Assembly (NCBI RefSeq): GCF_000378245.1
Contig: NZ_KB899492.1
Location: 434,001 to 498,000 of the forward strand
Source: Aromatoleum toluclasticum ATCC 700605
GTDB taxonomy: Bacteria; Pseudomonadota; Gammaproteobacteria; Burkholderiales; Rhodocyclaceae
DNA: 64,000 bases
Reading direction: 5' to 3'
Below, piece after piece: positions 1 to 8,256 of this stretch. The stretch's first letter is position 1. Each line of letters opens with the position of its first letter. A program made the position numbers and the translations under genes. A model generated the notes under the pieces. The model saw only the letters and a program-made list of their open reading frames with translations. It did no database searches and was not told the origin of the DNA.

Positions 1-534
1 GACCGCTACCACCGCGACGACGATGCCGGGGCCGACCCCGGGCGGACGATGCTCGGCGCGCAGCAGCTGGAGTGGCTCAAGGGCGCACTGCGCGACTCGC
101 GCGCCACCTTCAAGCTGGTCGCCAACGGCAGCCGCATGCTCAGCGACCGCCCCTCGCCCGACGCGCGCGGAGGCGAAGGCTGGCACAACTTCCCGCGCGA
201 GCGTCAGGCCTTCCTCGACTGGCTCGCAACCGAGCGCATCGACGGCGTATTCTTCGTCTCCGGCGACATCCACTACACCCACCTGACCGAGCGCGAGCGC
301 CCCGGAACCTACCCGCTGACCGAGCTGACCTGCTCGCCGCTGACCTCGCGCGTGCATCCCCGCCCGTTCCCGGTGCGCGAGGTGCCCGGGACGCTGGTTA
401 CGCAGCGCAACTTCTGCACGCTGGAGTTCGCCGGGCCGGCCGGTGCGCGCCTGCTGCGCATCGCCGCGTGGAACGCCGCGGGCACGCGCCTGTGGGAGAA
501 GGAGATTCCGGCAGCGCGGCTGCGCACGCCGTGA
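1..534 (+). CDS. PhoD-like alkaline phosphatase, C-terminal part (5' end outside window)
   Basis: The frame is open from base 1 and ends in TGA at 532-534, giving the last 177 residues. The segment FFVSGDIHYTHL followed by YPLTELTCSPLT matches the metal-binding C-terminal part of the PhoD-like metallophosphatase domain, where Asp and His coordinate the metals and a 'Y-L-E-L/T-S-P' stretch follows. PhoD enzymes are usually secreted phosphodiesterase/phosphomonoesterases that depend on Ca and Fe. The signal peptide and N-terminal domain would lie to the left and cannot be judged. It faces the minus-strand catabolic island and is unrelated to it by orientation. Confidence 0.8.
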   Translation, partial: DRYHRDDDAGADPGRTMLGAQQLEWLKGALRDSRATFKLVANGSRMLSDRPSPDARGGEGWHNFPRERQAFLDWLATERIDGVFFVSGDIHYTHLTERERPGTYPLTELTCSPLTSRVHPRPFPVREVPGTLVTQRNFCTLEFAGPAGARLLRIAAWNAAGTRLWEKEIPAARLRTP

Positions 535-569
535 GCGCGCCCGGCGGGGGCCGGGTGCCGCGCGCGGCC

Positions 570-1253
570 TCAGCCCGGTTGGTGCTGCGGCGCCTCGGCG
601 TTCTTCGGGATCTTCGCCAGCGCGGTCTTGCCCTTGGCCGTCAGGAAGGGCTCCACGAGCAGCAGCAGGCCTTCCTCGACGTATTCGGCGAGGCTGAAGC
701 GGTCGTCGAAGGCCCAGTGCTTGAGCGCCCAGGCGTGGGCGAAATTGACGATCTGGTAGCCGAGCAGATATTCGTTCACCGGCCGCATGAAGCCGCCGGT
801 CGTGCACGCGCGGATCGACTTCTCGATCATGCGGTTGGTGCGCGTCTCGCCGTCCTTGATCAGCACGCGCCGGTCGGCGCGCAGGGATTTGGTCGAGCGG
901 TAAGCGAGCACCGTCGCCTCGCGCTGGGCGTCGACCACCGCGCAGTAGGCCCATACGGCGCCGCACAAGCGTTCGACGGGGTGCGTCAGGCCTTCGATCT
1001 GGCGCGGGATTTCCTGCTCGTAGGTGTCGAGCACGTTCTTCAGCGTCAGGAACAGGATGTCGTCCTTGTCGCCGAAGTACTGGTAGATCAGGCCGGTGCT
1101 GACCTTGGCCTCGCGGGCGATCTGCAGAATCGTCGTCGTGTAGTAGCCCTGCTCGGAAAAGAGCTTGGTGGCCGCGCTGATGATCTGGTGACGGCGCTCC
1201 TCGACCAGCTTCGGGTCCGTGACCACGCTTTTGACGCTTTCTGCTGAACTCAT
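570..1253 (-). CDS. TetR-family transcriptional regulator of the catabolic island
   Basis: A 227-residue TetR/AcrR regulator. The N-terminal helix-turn-helix spans about residues 20-65, with the signature region TTTILQIAREAKVS-GLIYQYF. The C-terminal part is the variable ligand domain, which in such families often binds an acyl- or aryl-CoA. I chose the ATG at 1253 because GAGGGAAGGGAC precedes it; an upstream ATG at 1283 has no ribosome site. It is the last gene of the minus-strand island, 102 bp after the crotonase gene at 1356-2111. It is the only TetR regulator in the window, so it is the natural candidate to bind the six TGAATGAA-type palindromes found upstream. No such palindrome lies directly in front of tetR itself. 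The inducer is unknown. Confidence 0.88.
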   Translation of the reverse strand: MSSAESVKSVVTDPKLVEERRHQIISAATKLFSEQGYYTTTILQIAREAKVSTGLIYQYFGDKDDILFLTLKNVLDTYEQEIPRQIEGLTHPVERLCGAVWAYCAVVDAQREATVLAYRSTKSLRADRRVLIKDGETRTNRMIEKSIRACTTGGFMRPVNEYLLGYQIVNFAHAWALKHWAFDDRFSLAEYVEEGLLLLVEPFLTAKGKTALAKIPKNAEAPQHQPG

Positions 1254-1355
1254 GTCCCTTCCCTCGGTGAACCATTGCCGCAAAGCCCGGCGTTGGCCGG
1301 ACGCCGTATTGTGCCACCGGAGCGGCCGGGTTTCCGCGTCGCCGTTCCCCGGACC

Positions 1356-2111
1356 TTACTGACGGTTCAGAAAGGCTCGCACGCGCTGCTGCGTTTCGCC
1401 GTCGGCGAGCAGGGCCGCGCTGCCGGCGAGTTCGACCTCGTAGCCGTCCTCGCGGCCTTCCACCGCGACCGTGATGCAGCGCTTGCACTCGGACAGCGCC
1501 AGCGCGGGCAGTGCGGCGATGCGCGCGACGATTCCGCGGGTGAAGCTCTCCAGTTCGGCCGCCGGGGCGACCCAGTGCGCGCAGCCGAGCGTCACGGCGT
1601 CCGCGCCGCCGAGGACTTCGGCGCCGAGGATCAGGCGTCGCGCGACGGCCTCGCCGCAGATGCGCGTCATGCGCTGCGTGCCGCCCGCGGCCGGGAGCAG
1701 GCCCAGACGCGCTTCGGGCAGGCCGACCTTGGCGCTGTCGGCGACGACGCGCAGGTCGCACGCGAGCGCGAGTTCGAAGCCGCCGCCCATCGCCGCGCCG
1801 CCGATTTCCGCGACCGTGACCTGCGGCAGGCGTTCGAGGCGGGCGTAGAGCTGCTGCATGCGCCGCGTGATGTCTATCATCTGCACGCGCCCGGCCTCGG
1901 TGGCGAACAGCGCGCCGATCACTTCAAGGTCGGCGCCGGCGCAGAACACGCGCTCGGCACTGCGGATCCACAGGACGTTGATGCGCGGCGTGTGTTCGAG
2001 TTCGGCGAGGATGCGGTCGAATTCGGTTATCCATTCATCGTTGATCGCGTTGACCGGGGCACGGCACAGCGTCACGGTCGCGATCGAATCGTCAATCCTC
2101 AGCGAAATCAT
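1356..2111 (-). CDS. enoyl-CoA hydratase (crotonase family), catalytically complete
   Basis: A 251-residue crotonase-fold enzyme. Both glutamates used by enoyl-CoA hydratases are present: E113 in GGGFELALACD and E133 in LPEARLGLLPAAGGTQR. The oxyanion-hole segment CAGADL is at about 57-62. It should hydrate a cyclic or linear enoyl-CoA. BadK-type cyclohexene-carboxyl-CoA hydratases have the same motif layout, so it is a candidate for the hydration step after ring reduction in this island. The start at ATG 2111 is chosen because the sequence upstream of it runs into a palindromic repeat. It lies between a non-canonical crotonase gene and the TetR gene. Confidence 0.85.
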   Translation of the reverse strand: MISLRIDDSIATVTLCRAPVNAINDEWITEFDRILAELEHTPRINVLWIRSAERVFCAGADLEVIGALFATEAGRVQMIDITRRMQQLYARLERLPQVTVAEIGGAAMGGGFELALACDLRVVADSAKVGLPEARLGLLPAAGGTQRMTRICGEAVARRLILGAEVLGGADAVTLGCAHWVAPAAELESFTRGIVARIAALPALALSECKRCITVAVEGREDGYEVELAGSAALLADGETQQRVRAFLNRQ

Positions 2112-2150
2112 TGCGATGTCCTTTTTGGCCCGAGCGCCATCAACTACGTA

Positions 2151-2215
2151 CCGTTCGGGCTGAGCCTGTCGAAGCCCTGCTGAACGCGGCCCTTCGACAA
2201 GCTCGGGGCGAACGG
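2151..2215. repeat. palindromic intergenic repeat (CGTTCGGGCTGAG family)
   Basis: Left arm beginning CCGTTCGGGCTGAGCCTGTC at 2151 is nearly the reverse complement of the right arm ending at 2215 (CCCTTCGACAAGCTCGGGGC then GAACGG). The arms are about 27 bp with a short centre. This is a widespread betaproteobacterial intergenic palindrome, able to form a long hairpin. The wider gap 2112-2410 between two crotonase genes holds this repeat and otherwise shows no gene. Confidence 0.8.
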
Positions 2216-2410
2216 CTTCTGCGTTGCTGCAGTGGAAAAAAACGGGGCGTCGCCGGCCTCTGCGCACATCGGAGGAGAGATCTTTGGCATAACGCACAGG
2301 CCGCGAATGCGACGCCCCTGGCAAACCGGCCGGCGAAACTGCGCGTCAAACCGGCCGTACGGCAAGGCGCATCCGGGCGGCGGGGACGGCCGCACCGGCG
2401 CGCCGGAACG

Positions 2411-3229
2411 TCAATTGCCTTCGAACTTCGGCACCTGCTTGTTCACGAAGGCGTTGTAGGCGCGCGTGAAGTCCTGCGTCTGCATGCAGATCGCCTGGGC
2501 TTCGGCTTCGGTCTCGAGCGCCTGCTCGATGGTCTGGTTCCACTCCTGGTGCAGGCACTTCTTTGTCATCGAATGCGCGAAGGCCGGGCCGTTGGCGAGC
2601 GACAGCGCCAGCTCCTGCGCCTTCGCCAGCACCTTCTCGGCCGGCACGATGTCGTTGAAGTAGCCCCACGCGCGCCCCTCCTCCGCGCTCATTGAGCGAC
2701 CGGTGTAGAGCAGCTCGGAGGCGCGCCCCTGGCCGATGATGCGCGGCAGGATGCTGCACGCGCCCATGTCGCAGCCGGCGAGGCCGACGCGCACGAAGAG
2801 GAAGGCGGTCTTCGCTTCGGGGGTGGCGTAGCGCAGGTCGGAAGCCATCGAGATGATCGCGCCGGCGCCGGCGCAGATGCCGTCCACCGCCGAGATGATG
2901 GGCTGCGGGCAGTTGCGCATTTCCTTGACCAGATTGCCGGTCATGCGCGTGAAGGCCAGCAGGCCGTTCATGTCCATCTTGGTCAGCGGCCCGATGATGT
3001 CATGCACGTCGCCGCCGGAGCAGAAGTTGCCGCCGGCGCCGGTGATGACGACCGCGCGGACGTCCTCGGCGTACTGCAGCTTGATGAAGGTGTCACGCAG
3101 CTCCGCGTAGCTCTCGAAAGTGAGCGGGTTCTTGCGCTCGGGGCGGTTGAGGGTGATGGTCGCGACGCGGTCGACGACTTCGAGCTTGAAGTGTTCCGGA
3201 CGCCATTCGGCGGCTTTGAGCTTGTACAT
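2411..3229 (-). CDS. crotonase-family protein lacking the hydratase glutamates
   Basis: A 272-residue crotonase-superfamily protein preceded by AGGAGACTCTC-ATG. The fold motifs are clear (oxyanion segment NFCSGGDV near 68-75, [15 protein letters not shown] near 118-131). However, the two glutamates of enoyl-CoA hydratases are replaced by I125 and F145 when aligned on the Asp-Leu-Arg and following Gly landmarks. An Asp, D154, sits in the second active-site loop (LAGCDMGA). Crotonase members with non-Glu active sites include ring hydrolases, isomerases and decarboxylases. It may therefore catalyse isomerisation, C-C hydrolysis or another step instead of hydration. An operator-like palindrome lies 39 bp upstream. 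The exact reaction is not known. Confidence 0.8.
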   Translation of the reverse strand: MYKLKAAEWRPEHFKLEVVDRVATITLNRPERKNPLTFESYAELRDTFIKLQYAEDVRAVVITGAGGNFCSGGDVHDIIGPLTKMDMNGLLAFTRMTGNLVKEMRNCPQPIISAVDGICAGAGAIISMASDLRYATPEAKTAFLFVRVGLAGCDMGACSILPRIIGQGRASELLYTGRSMSAEEGRAWGYFNDIVPAEKVLAKAQELALSLANGPAFAHSMTKKCLHQEWNQTIEQALETEAEAQAICMQTQDFTRAYNAFVNKQVPKFEGN

Positions 3230-3267
3230 GAGAGTCTCCTGAAGGTGGATTACGTGCTTGCGAAATG

Positions 3268-3285
3268 TGATTGAACGATCACTCA
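3268..3285. promoter_or_regulatory. TetR-type operator, short-spacer form, before the 2411-3229 crotonase gene
   Basis: TGATTGAAC-GATCACTCA, an 18-bp imperfect palindrome (7 of 9 pairs). It overlaps the stop codon of the upstream SDR gene. On the minus strand it covers the -35 of a possible promoter, TTCAAT-N17-TAATCC. It has the same outer half-sites as the sites at 8950, 4133, 11231, 17846 and 17896, with a 2-bp instead of a 6-bp centre. Confidence 0.55.
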
Positions 3286-4029
3286 GCCTGCGAGCGTGAG
3301 ACCGCCGCTGACGCTGATGACCTGGCCGGTGACGAAGCTCGCGCGGTCGCTGGCGAAGAACAGCACGGCGTCGGCGAGCTCGGACGGCTTGGCGAGGCGG
3401 CGCATCGGGGTCGCCTTGACGAAGGCCTCGCGGTGCTTTTCCGGCACCGCCTGCAGCAGCGGCGTGTCGGTCGGGCCGGGGCAGACGCAGTTGACGTTGA
3501 TGTTGTAGCGCGCAACCTCGCGGGCGAGCGACTTGGTGAAGGCGATCGCGCCGCCCTTGGCGCCCGAATACACGGTCTCGCCCAGGCTACCGACGCGGCC
3601 GGCGTCGCTCGACACGGTGACGATCTTGCCCGAGCCGCGCTCTATCATCTGCTGCAGGAAGGCCTGCGACACCGCGACCGGCCCGAGCAGGTTGAGGTCG
3701 ATGACCTTGCGCCAGAAATCGGGCGTGTTCTCCATGAAGGGCTGGATCTTGCCCCAGCCGGCAACGTTGGCGACGATGTCGACCTGGGGATGGCGGCGAT
3801 AGGTTTCGTCGCGGAAGGCGTGGATGGAGTCCATGTCGGTGACGTCGAGACGGACGAAATCGACGTCGAGGCGCTGCTCGGCGAGCAGGCCGGCCGCGGC
3901 CGCGCCCTTGGCCGCGTCGATGTCGCCGATCACGACCTTCGCCCCCGCCCGCGCCAGCGTCTCCGCCGTCGCATACCCGATCCCGGATGCACCGCCCGTG
4001 ACGACGGCCGTTTTGCCTTGCAGGTTCAT
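3283..4029 (-). CDS. SDR dehydrogenase, BadH-like (2-hydroxycyclohexanecarboxyl-CoA dehydrogenase type)
   Basis: A 248-residue short-chain dehydrogenase. It has the cofactor loop TGGASGIG at the N-terminus, and the catalytic Ser plus Tyr-X3-Lys in [21 protein letters not shown]. From memory, the stretches '[10 protein letters not shown]', '[12 protein letters not shown]', '[13 protein letters not shown]' and '[12 protein letters not shown]' closely resemble BadH of Rhodopseudomonas, which oxidises 2-hydroxycyclohexanecarboxyl-CoA to the 2-keto thioester. The ATG at 4029 is chosen because GAGGAGACAGAC precedes it. A promoter with an overlapping TetR-type operator lies about 105 bp upstream. 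In this island it would follow hydration of the reduced ring. Confidence 0.8.
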   Translation of the reverse strand: MNLQGKTAVVTGGASGIGYATAETLARAGAKVVIGDIDAAKGAAAAGLLAEQRLDVDFVRLDVTDMDSIHAFRDETYRRHPQVDIVANVAGWGKIQPFMENTPDFWRKVIDLNLLGPVAVSQAFLQQMIERGSGKIVTVSSDAGRVGSLGETVYSGAKGGAIAFTKSLAREVARYNINVNCVCPGPTDTPLLQAVPEKHREAFVKATPMRRLAKPSELADAVLFFASDRASFVTGQVISVSGGLTLAG

Positions 4030-4132
4030 GTCTGTCTCCTCATTCACCAGTCATTCGAGCCAGGGGCGTCTTCGCTTCCGCCGCCCCGTTTCCTGTTTGC
4101 TGCAGCGTCCCGAGTCCGGTTCCGTCAGCAGT

Positions 4133-4168
4133 TGAATGAATGTTCGTTCATTCGATAAATCTAGTCAA
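4133..4168 (-). promoter_or_regulatory. promoter with TetR-type operator, upstream of the BadH-like gene
   Basis: The palindrome GAATGAA-N6-TTCATTC occupies 4134-4153 with perfect 7-bp arms. On the minus strand TTGACT (4163-4168) and GAACAT (4140-4145) are 17 bp apart, so the operator sits over the -10 element. The same arrangement recurs at 11231-11266, which supports both the promoter and the operator. Confidence 0.65.
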
Positions 4169-4210
4169 GCCCTTTACACAAAATTCCGTCGGGATCGGGC
4201 GATGGACGTC

Positions 4211-5785
4211 CTACAGCCGCCCCGCCTTGAGCAGCTCGCGCAGGCGGAATTTCTGGATCTTGCCGGTCGCGGTGCGCGGCAGCTCGTCGACGAAGCGCAC
4301 GGTGCGCGGGCATTTGTAGATCGAGAGGTTCGCCATCAGCGTGTCCTGCACCTGCGTGGACAGGCGCGACTGGCTCGCTGACGGGTCCTTCGCCACGGCC
4401 ACCAGCACGAGGCGCGTGAGGCCGTCCTCCTGTGGCACGCCGACGACGACAGCCTCGGCGATGTCCGGCGCGGTCATCGCGCAGGCCTCGATCTCGGACG
4501 GGCTCACCCACTGGCCGGAGATCTTCAGCATGTCGTCGGCGCGGCCGTTGTGGTACCAGTAGCCGTCGGCGTCGAAGCTGAACATGTCGCCGGGAAAGTA
4601 CCAGCCGTCGCGCAGGGACTTCGCCGTCTGCTCGGGCAGGTTCCAGTAGCCGCTGAACTGCGAGGGCGTGCGGATCGCGATCTGGCCGGGAACGCCGGGT
4701 TCGGTGATGTCGGCGCCGCTCTCGTCGACCAGGCGCACTTCGGCCCAGGGCACGGGCTTGCCGCAGGAGCCGGGGCGCTGCGCGTGGCCTTCGTTGACGA
4801 GGAAGAGGAAGATCGTCTCCGAGGCGCCGATGCCGTCGACGATGGGCTTGCCGATCGCTTCGAGCCAGGACTCGTACAGCGTCTCGGGCAGCTTCTCGCC
4901 CGCCGACAGGAAATGGCGCACGTTGCGGAAACCTTCGCTCTCGCCCGCCCCCTCGCGCAGCAGGTTGCGGTACATCACCGGCGTGCTGAAGAACAGCGCC
5001 GGCCGGTGGGTGTCGACCACTTCCATGATACGCAGCGGATCTGGCCAGCCGGGGGCGACGACGACCGTCGCGCCGCAGCGCAGCCCGCCCATCATGGAAT
5101 GGCCCAACGCCCAGCCGAAGAACATCTTGGACGTGGCGAAGATGCGGTCGCCGGGGCGCACGCCAAAGTAGTCGGCCTCCATGCGGTCGGCGATCAGCAC
5201 GCAGCCGTGCGTGTGCATCACCGCCTTGGGCCGCCCCGTCGTGCCCGACGAATACACCCAGAAGGCAACGTCGTCAGGCGCCGCCGGCTCCGATGCCAGC
5301 GTGTCCGGTTGCCCGGCGACGAAGTCGTCGAGCGGCACGCCGCCGACGCGCGGCGCGGTGCCGCGCACGACGACCTGCGGCGGATCAGCCAGCTCGGCGG
5401 CGATCTCCTGGTACAGCTGGGCGAATTCGGCATCGACGAAGAGCAGGCGGCAGGCGCTGTCCTCGATCACGTAGCGCACGTCGCGCGGCGCGAGCCGCAC
5501 GTTGAGGGCGACGGCGACCGCGCCGATGCGCATCGCGCCGAGGTAGCCCGCCACCATCTCGGGCGAATCATCCATCAGGAAGAGGACGCGCTCGCCGCGG
5601 CCGACGCCGCGCGCCTTCATCGCGTTGCCGGTGCGATTGACCATCGCATCGAGTTCGCCGTAGGTGACGGAACGGCCGCCACCGACGATCGCCGGCTGGT
5701 CGGCGAGGCCTTGGGCGAGGGGACGGCCGATGATCTCGTCGGCGGCGTTCATCGCGCCGCAGCGTGCGGTGTTGTCGAAACTCAT
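4211..5785 (-). CDS. benzoate-CoA-ligase-family aryl/alicyclic acid-CoA ligase
   Basis: A 524-residue adenylate-forming ligase. It has the ATP loop YSSGTTGRPK, the GIGASE motif, the hinge region near GRADDMLKISGQWVSPSEIE, and the C-terminal catalytic lysine in PRTATGKIQK. It activates a carboxylic acid with ATP and CoA. Overall it is a member of the benzoate/3-hydroxybenzoate/2-aminobenzoate-CoA ligase group, and clearly a paralogue of the BclA-like ligase at 28843-30432. It follows the TRAP transporter genes, so uptake and activation of the same acid are probably coupled. A GC-rich perfect palindrome lies in the 68-bp gap before it. The start at 5785 has a plausible GGAG site. The substrate cannot be read from the sequence. 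Confidence 0.87.
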   Translation of the reverse strand: MSFDNTARCGAMNAADEIIGRPLAQGLADQPAIVGGGRSVTYGELDAMVNRTGNAMKARGVGRGERVLFLMDDSPEMVAGYLGAMRIGAVAVALNVRLAPRDVRYVIEDSACRLLFVDAEFAQLYQEIAAELADPPQVVVRGTAPRVGGVPLDDFVAGQPDTLASEPAAPDDVAFWVYSSGTTGRPKAVMHTHGCVLIADRMEADYFGVRPGDRIFATSKMFFGWALGHSMMGGLRCGATVVVAPGWPDPLRIMEVVDTHRPALFFSTPVMYRNLLREGAGESEGFRNVRHFLSAGEKLPETLYESWLEAIGKPIVDGIGASETIFLFLVNEGHAQRPGSCGKPVPWAEVRLVDESGADITEPGVPGQIAIRTPSQFSGYWNLPEQTAKSLRDGWYFPGDMFSFDADGYWYHNGRADDMLKISGQWVSPSEIEACAMTAPDIAEAVVVGVPQEDGLTRLVLVAVAKDPSASQSRLSTQVQDTLMANLSIYKCPRTVRFVDELPRTATGKIQKFRLRELLKAGRL

Positions 5786-5811
5786 GGGTGCTCCAGGACG
5801 ACCGAAGGGGT

Positions 5812-5831
5812 CCCCGGCGCGCGCGCCGGGG
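5812..5831. other. GC-rich intercistronic palindrome
   Basis: CCCCGGCGCG-CGCGCCGGGG is a perfect 20-bp palindrome between the dctP-like stop and the CoA ligase start. In RNA it forms a stem of about 8 bp with no U-tract. It may lower ligase expression relative to the transporter or stabilise the upstream message. Confidence 0.6.
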
Positions 5832-5853
5832 TGCAAGGGAAATGGCACTCGGT

Positions 5854-6885
5854 TCAGTTCGCGAGCAGCGCCTGGGCTTCGGCCAGCAGCTTCTTGCCGT
5901 CGTAGCCCTTGGCGCTGACCTCCTTGACCCAGTCCGCCGTGACCGATTCGGACGCCTTCTGCCACTTGCCCACCTCGTCGGCGGGCACGGTGTAGAAGGT
6001 GTTCTTGTGGTCGACGCCGGCCTGCCGTCCCGTCAGCGTTGCGTCGTCCCAGATCTTGCCGGCCCACGCGGACACCTCGGGGCCGCTGTTGGCGTCGATG
6101 ACCTTCTTCAGCTCGGGCGGCAGGCTGTCGTATTTCGCCGGATTCATCGCGAGGATGAAGGTCGTGGTCGACAGCAGCGGCATCGTCGGGTCGGTCTCGG
6201 TGTGGTACTTGACGACCTCCTGGACCTTCATCGCCGGCACGACCTCCCACGGGATCATCGCGCCGTCGATCACGCCCTTGGCGAGGCTCTCGGTGACCAT
6301 CGGCACCGGCATCGGCACCGGCGTCGCGCCGAGCGCGCTGAGCATGCGCGTCGCCAGCCGGGTTGGCGCGCGCAGCTTGAGGCCGCGCAGGTCGTCCATG
6401 CTGCGCACCTGCTTCGCGGTGGTGTGCAGCGCCATGCCGGAGATCACGTGGAACACCAGCGGGCGCACGCCCTTGTACTCGGCGGTCGCATTCTTCGTCG
6501 CGTAGGTCCACAGCGCGCGGCTGGACTTCTCGCCCGACACGCCCATGAAGGGCAACTCGAAGGCTTCCGAGACGAGGAAGCGCCCGGCCTGGTAGCCGGG
6601 AACGGCCCACACGATGTCGGCCACGCCGTCCTTGGCCTGGTCGAAGAGCTGCGGCGGCGTGCCGCCCATCTGCATCGCCGGGTAGATCTGGCACTTCAGG
6701 CGCCCGCCCGACTCGCTCGCGAGCTTGGCACACCACGGCTCGAGGAACTTCACCTGCGTGTTCGACGAAGGCGGCAGGAAGTGATGCACGCGCAGCGTGA
6801 CGACCTTGTCCGACTGTGCCTGGGCGGCACCGCCCGCGAGCAGCAGGGCCGCCAGCAGCGGCTTGAGCAGTTTTCCGGTGTTCAT
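5854..6885 (-). CDS. TRAP transporter periplasmic solute-binding protein (DctP type)
   Basis: 343 residues. A Sec signal peptide covers about residues 1-23 (cleavage after AQA). The mature part has the DctP/TAXI-like pattern: LRVHHFLPPSSN near the start, then VADIVWAVPGYQAGRF, and the central region LRGLKLRAPTRLATRML, where the conserved Arg usually contacts the substrate carboxylate. It captures an organic acid in the periplasm and passes it to the DctQM membrane pair encoded just upstream on the same strand. Its position before a CoA ligase suggests an aromatic or alicyclic carboxylate substrate. Confidence 0.9.
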   Translation of the reverse strand: MNTGKLLKPLLAALLLAGGAAQAQSDKVVTLRVHHFLPPSSNTQVKFLEPWCAKLASESGGRLKCQIYPAMQMGGTPPQLFDQAKDGVADIVWAVPGYQAGRFLVSEAFELPFMGVSGEKSSRALWTYATKNATAEYKGVRPLVFHVISGMALHTTAKQVRSMDDLRGLKLRAPTRLATRMLSALGATPVPMPVPMVTESLAKGVIDGAMIPWEVVPAMKVQEVVKYHTETDPTMPLLSTTTFILAMNPAKYDSLPPELKKVIDANSGPEVSAWAGKIWDDATLTGRQAGVDHKNTFYTVPADEVGKWQKASESVTADWVKEVSAKGYDGKKLLAEAQALLAN

Positions 6886-6924
6886 CGCGTCTCCTCTTTT
6901 GAATGGAAGGCCGGCCCCGGCTTG

Positions 6925-8256
6925 TCAGCCGCCGAAGGTCCGAACCAGGTACAGCGTGATGGCGGGGAAAAACAGCAGCAGCGTGATGCGCACGAGGTCG
7001 GATGCGAGGAAGGGCATCACCCCGCGGAAGGTGTCGGTGAGGGGCACGTCCTTCGCGGCCTTGTTGATGATGTAGATGTTCATGCCGACCGGCGGATGCA
7101 CGAGGCCGATCTCGACCACCATCAGCACGAGGATGCCGAACCAGATCGACTTCTCGTCCGGCGTCAGGCCCCAGAACTCCAGGCCCATGACCATCGGGTA
7201 GAAGATGGGAATGGTCAGCAGGATCATCGCCAGCGCGTCCATCACGCAGCCGAGGAAGACGTAGACCAGCAGGATCGCGGTGAGCACCAGCAGCGGCGAC
7301 AGGCCGCTGTCCTTGACCCAGTTCGCGAGCTCCACCGGCATCTGCGTGAGCGCGAGGCCGGTATTGAGCATGTCGGCGCCGAGCAGCACGAGGAAGATCA
7401 TCGCGGTGGCCTCGGCCGCACCGAGGACGCTTTCGCGGATGCCCTCGGCGCGCATGCCGCCGCTGACCACCGCGAGGATGCCGCAGGCCGCGGCGCCGAT
7501 CGACGCCGCCTCGGTGGGGTTCGCCCAGCCGCCGTAGATGCCGACGATGACGACAAGGAAGATCAGCGCGACCGGGGCGACGTTGGCGATCGAGCGCAGC
7601 TTCTCCGCCAGCGGCACGCGCGGGCCGGCCGGACCGGCCTCGGGCTTGAGCGTGACGATGATGCGGATCACCAGCATGTAGCCGAGCATTGCGATCAGGC
7701 CCGGCAGCACGGCCGCCATGAAGAGCTTGCCGATCGACTCCTGCGTGAGCACCGCGTAGATCACCAGCGGCACCGAGGGCGGGATCAGGATGCCGAGCGT
7801 GCCGCCCGCGGCCAGCGCGCCGGTCGACAGCGCGCCCGAGTAGTTGCAGCGCTTGAGCTCGGGCAGCGCGACCTGGCCCATCGTCGCCGCGGTCGCGAGC
7901 GAGGAGCCGCAGATCGCGCCGAAGCCCGCACAGGCGCCGGTCGAGGCGATTGCGACGCCGCCGCGCCAGTGCCCGACGAGCGAGCTCACGCAGCGGAACA
8001 GCGCGCGCGACAGGCCGCCGTGGGTCGCGAACTGCCCCATCAGCAGGAACATCGGGATGACGGCCAGATCGTAGTTGGAGAGCCGGGCGTAGGCGAGGTT
8101 CTTCAGCATGTTGAGGAAGGGCGTGATCTCGCCGCCCATCATCGTCAGGTAGCCCGCTGCGCCGACGAGGAACATGGTGATGCCGATATGCACGCGCAGC
8201 ACCAGCAGCACCAGCAGGACCGCGAACATCGTCGCGCCGATCGCAATACCGCTCAT
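6925..8256 (-). CDS. TRAP transporter large membrane subunit (DctM type)
   Basis: 443 residues and strongly hydrophobic throughout, with about 12 predicted membrane spans. It contains DctM landmarks: GAICGSSLATAATMG, PELKRCNYSGALSTGALAAGGTLGILIPPSVPLVIYA and the second-half repeat GLVHPPVGMNIYIINKAAKD. It uses a sodium gradient to import the solute. The start ATG overlaps the DctQ stop (ATGA at 8253-8256), so the two subunits are translationally coupled. It is followed by dctP after 39 bp. Confidence 0.92.
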   Translation of the reverse strand: MSGIAIGATMFAVLLVLLVLRVHIGITMFLVGAAGYLTMMGGEITPFLNMLKNLAYARLSNYDLAVIPMFLLMGQFATHGGLSRALFRCVSSLVGHWRGGVAIASTGACAGFGAICGSSLATAATMGQVALPELKRCNYSGALSTGALAAGGTLGILIPPSVPLVIYAVLTQESIGKLFMAAVLPGLIAMLGYMLVIRIIVTLKPEAGPAGPRVPLAEKLRSIANVAPVALIFLVVIVGIYGGWANPTEAASIGAAACGILAVVSGGMRAEGIRESVLGAAEATAMIFLVLLGADMLNTGLALTQMPVELANWVKDSGLSPLLVLTAILLVYVFLGCVMDALAMILLTIPIFYPMVMGLEFWGLTPDEKSIWFGILVLMVVEIGLVHPPVGMNIYIINKAAKDVPLTDTFRGVMPFLASDLVRITLLLFFPAITLYLVRTFGG

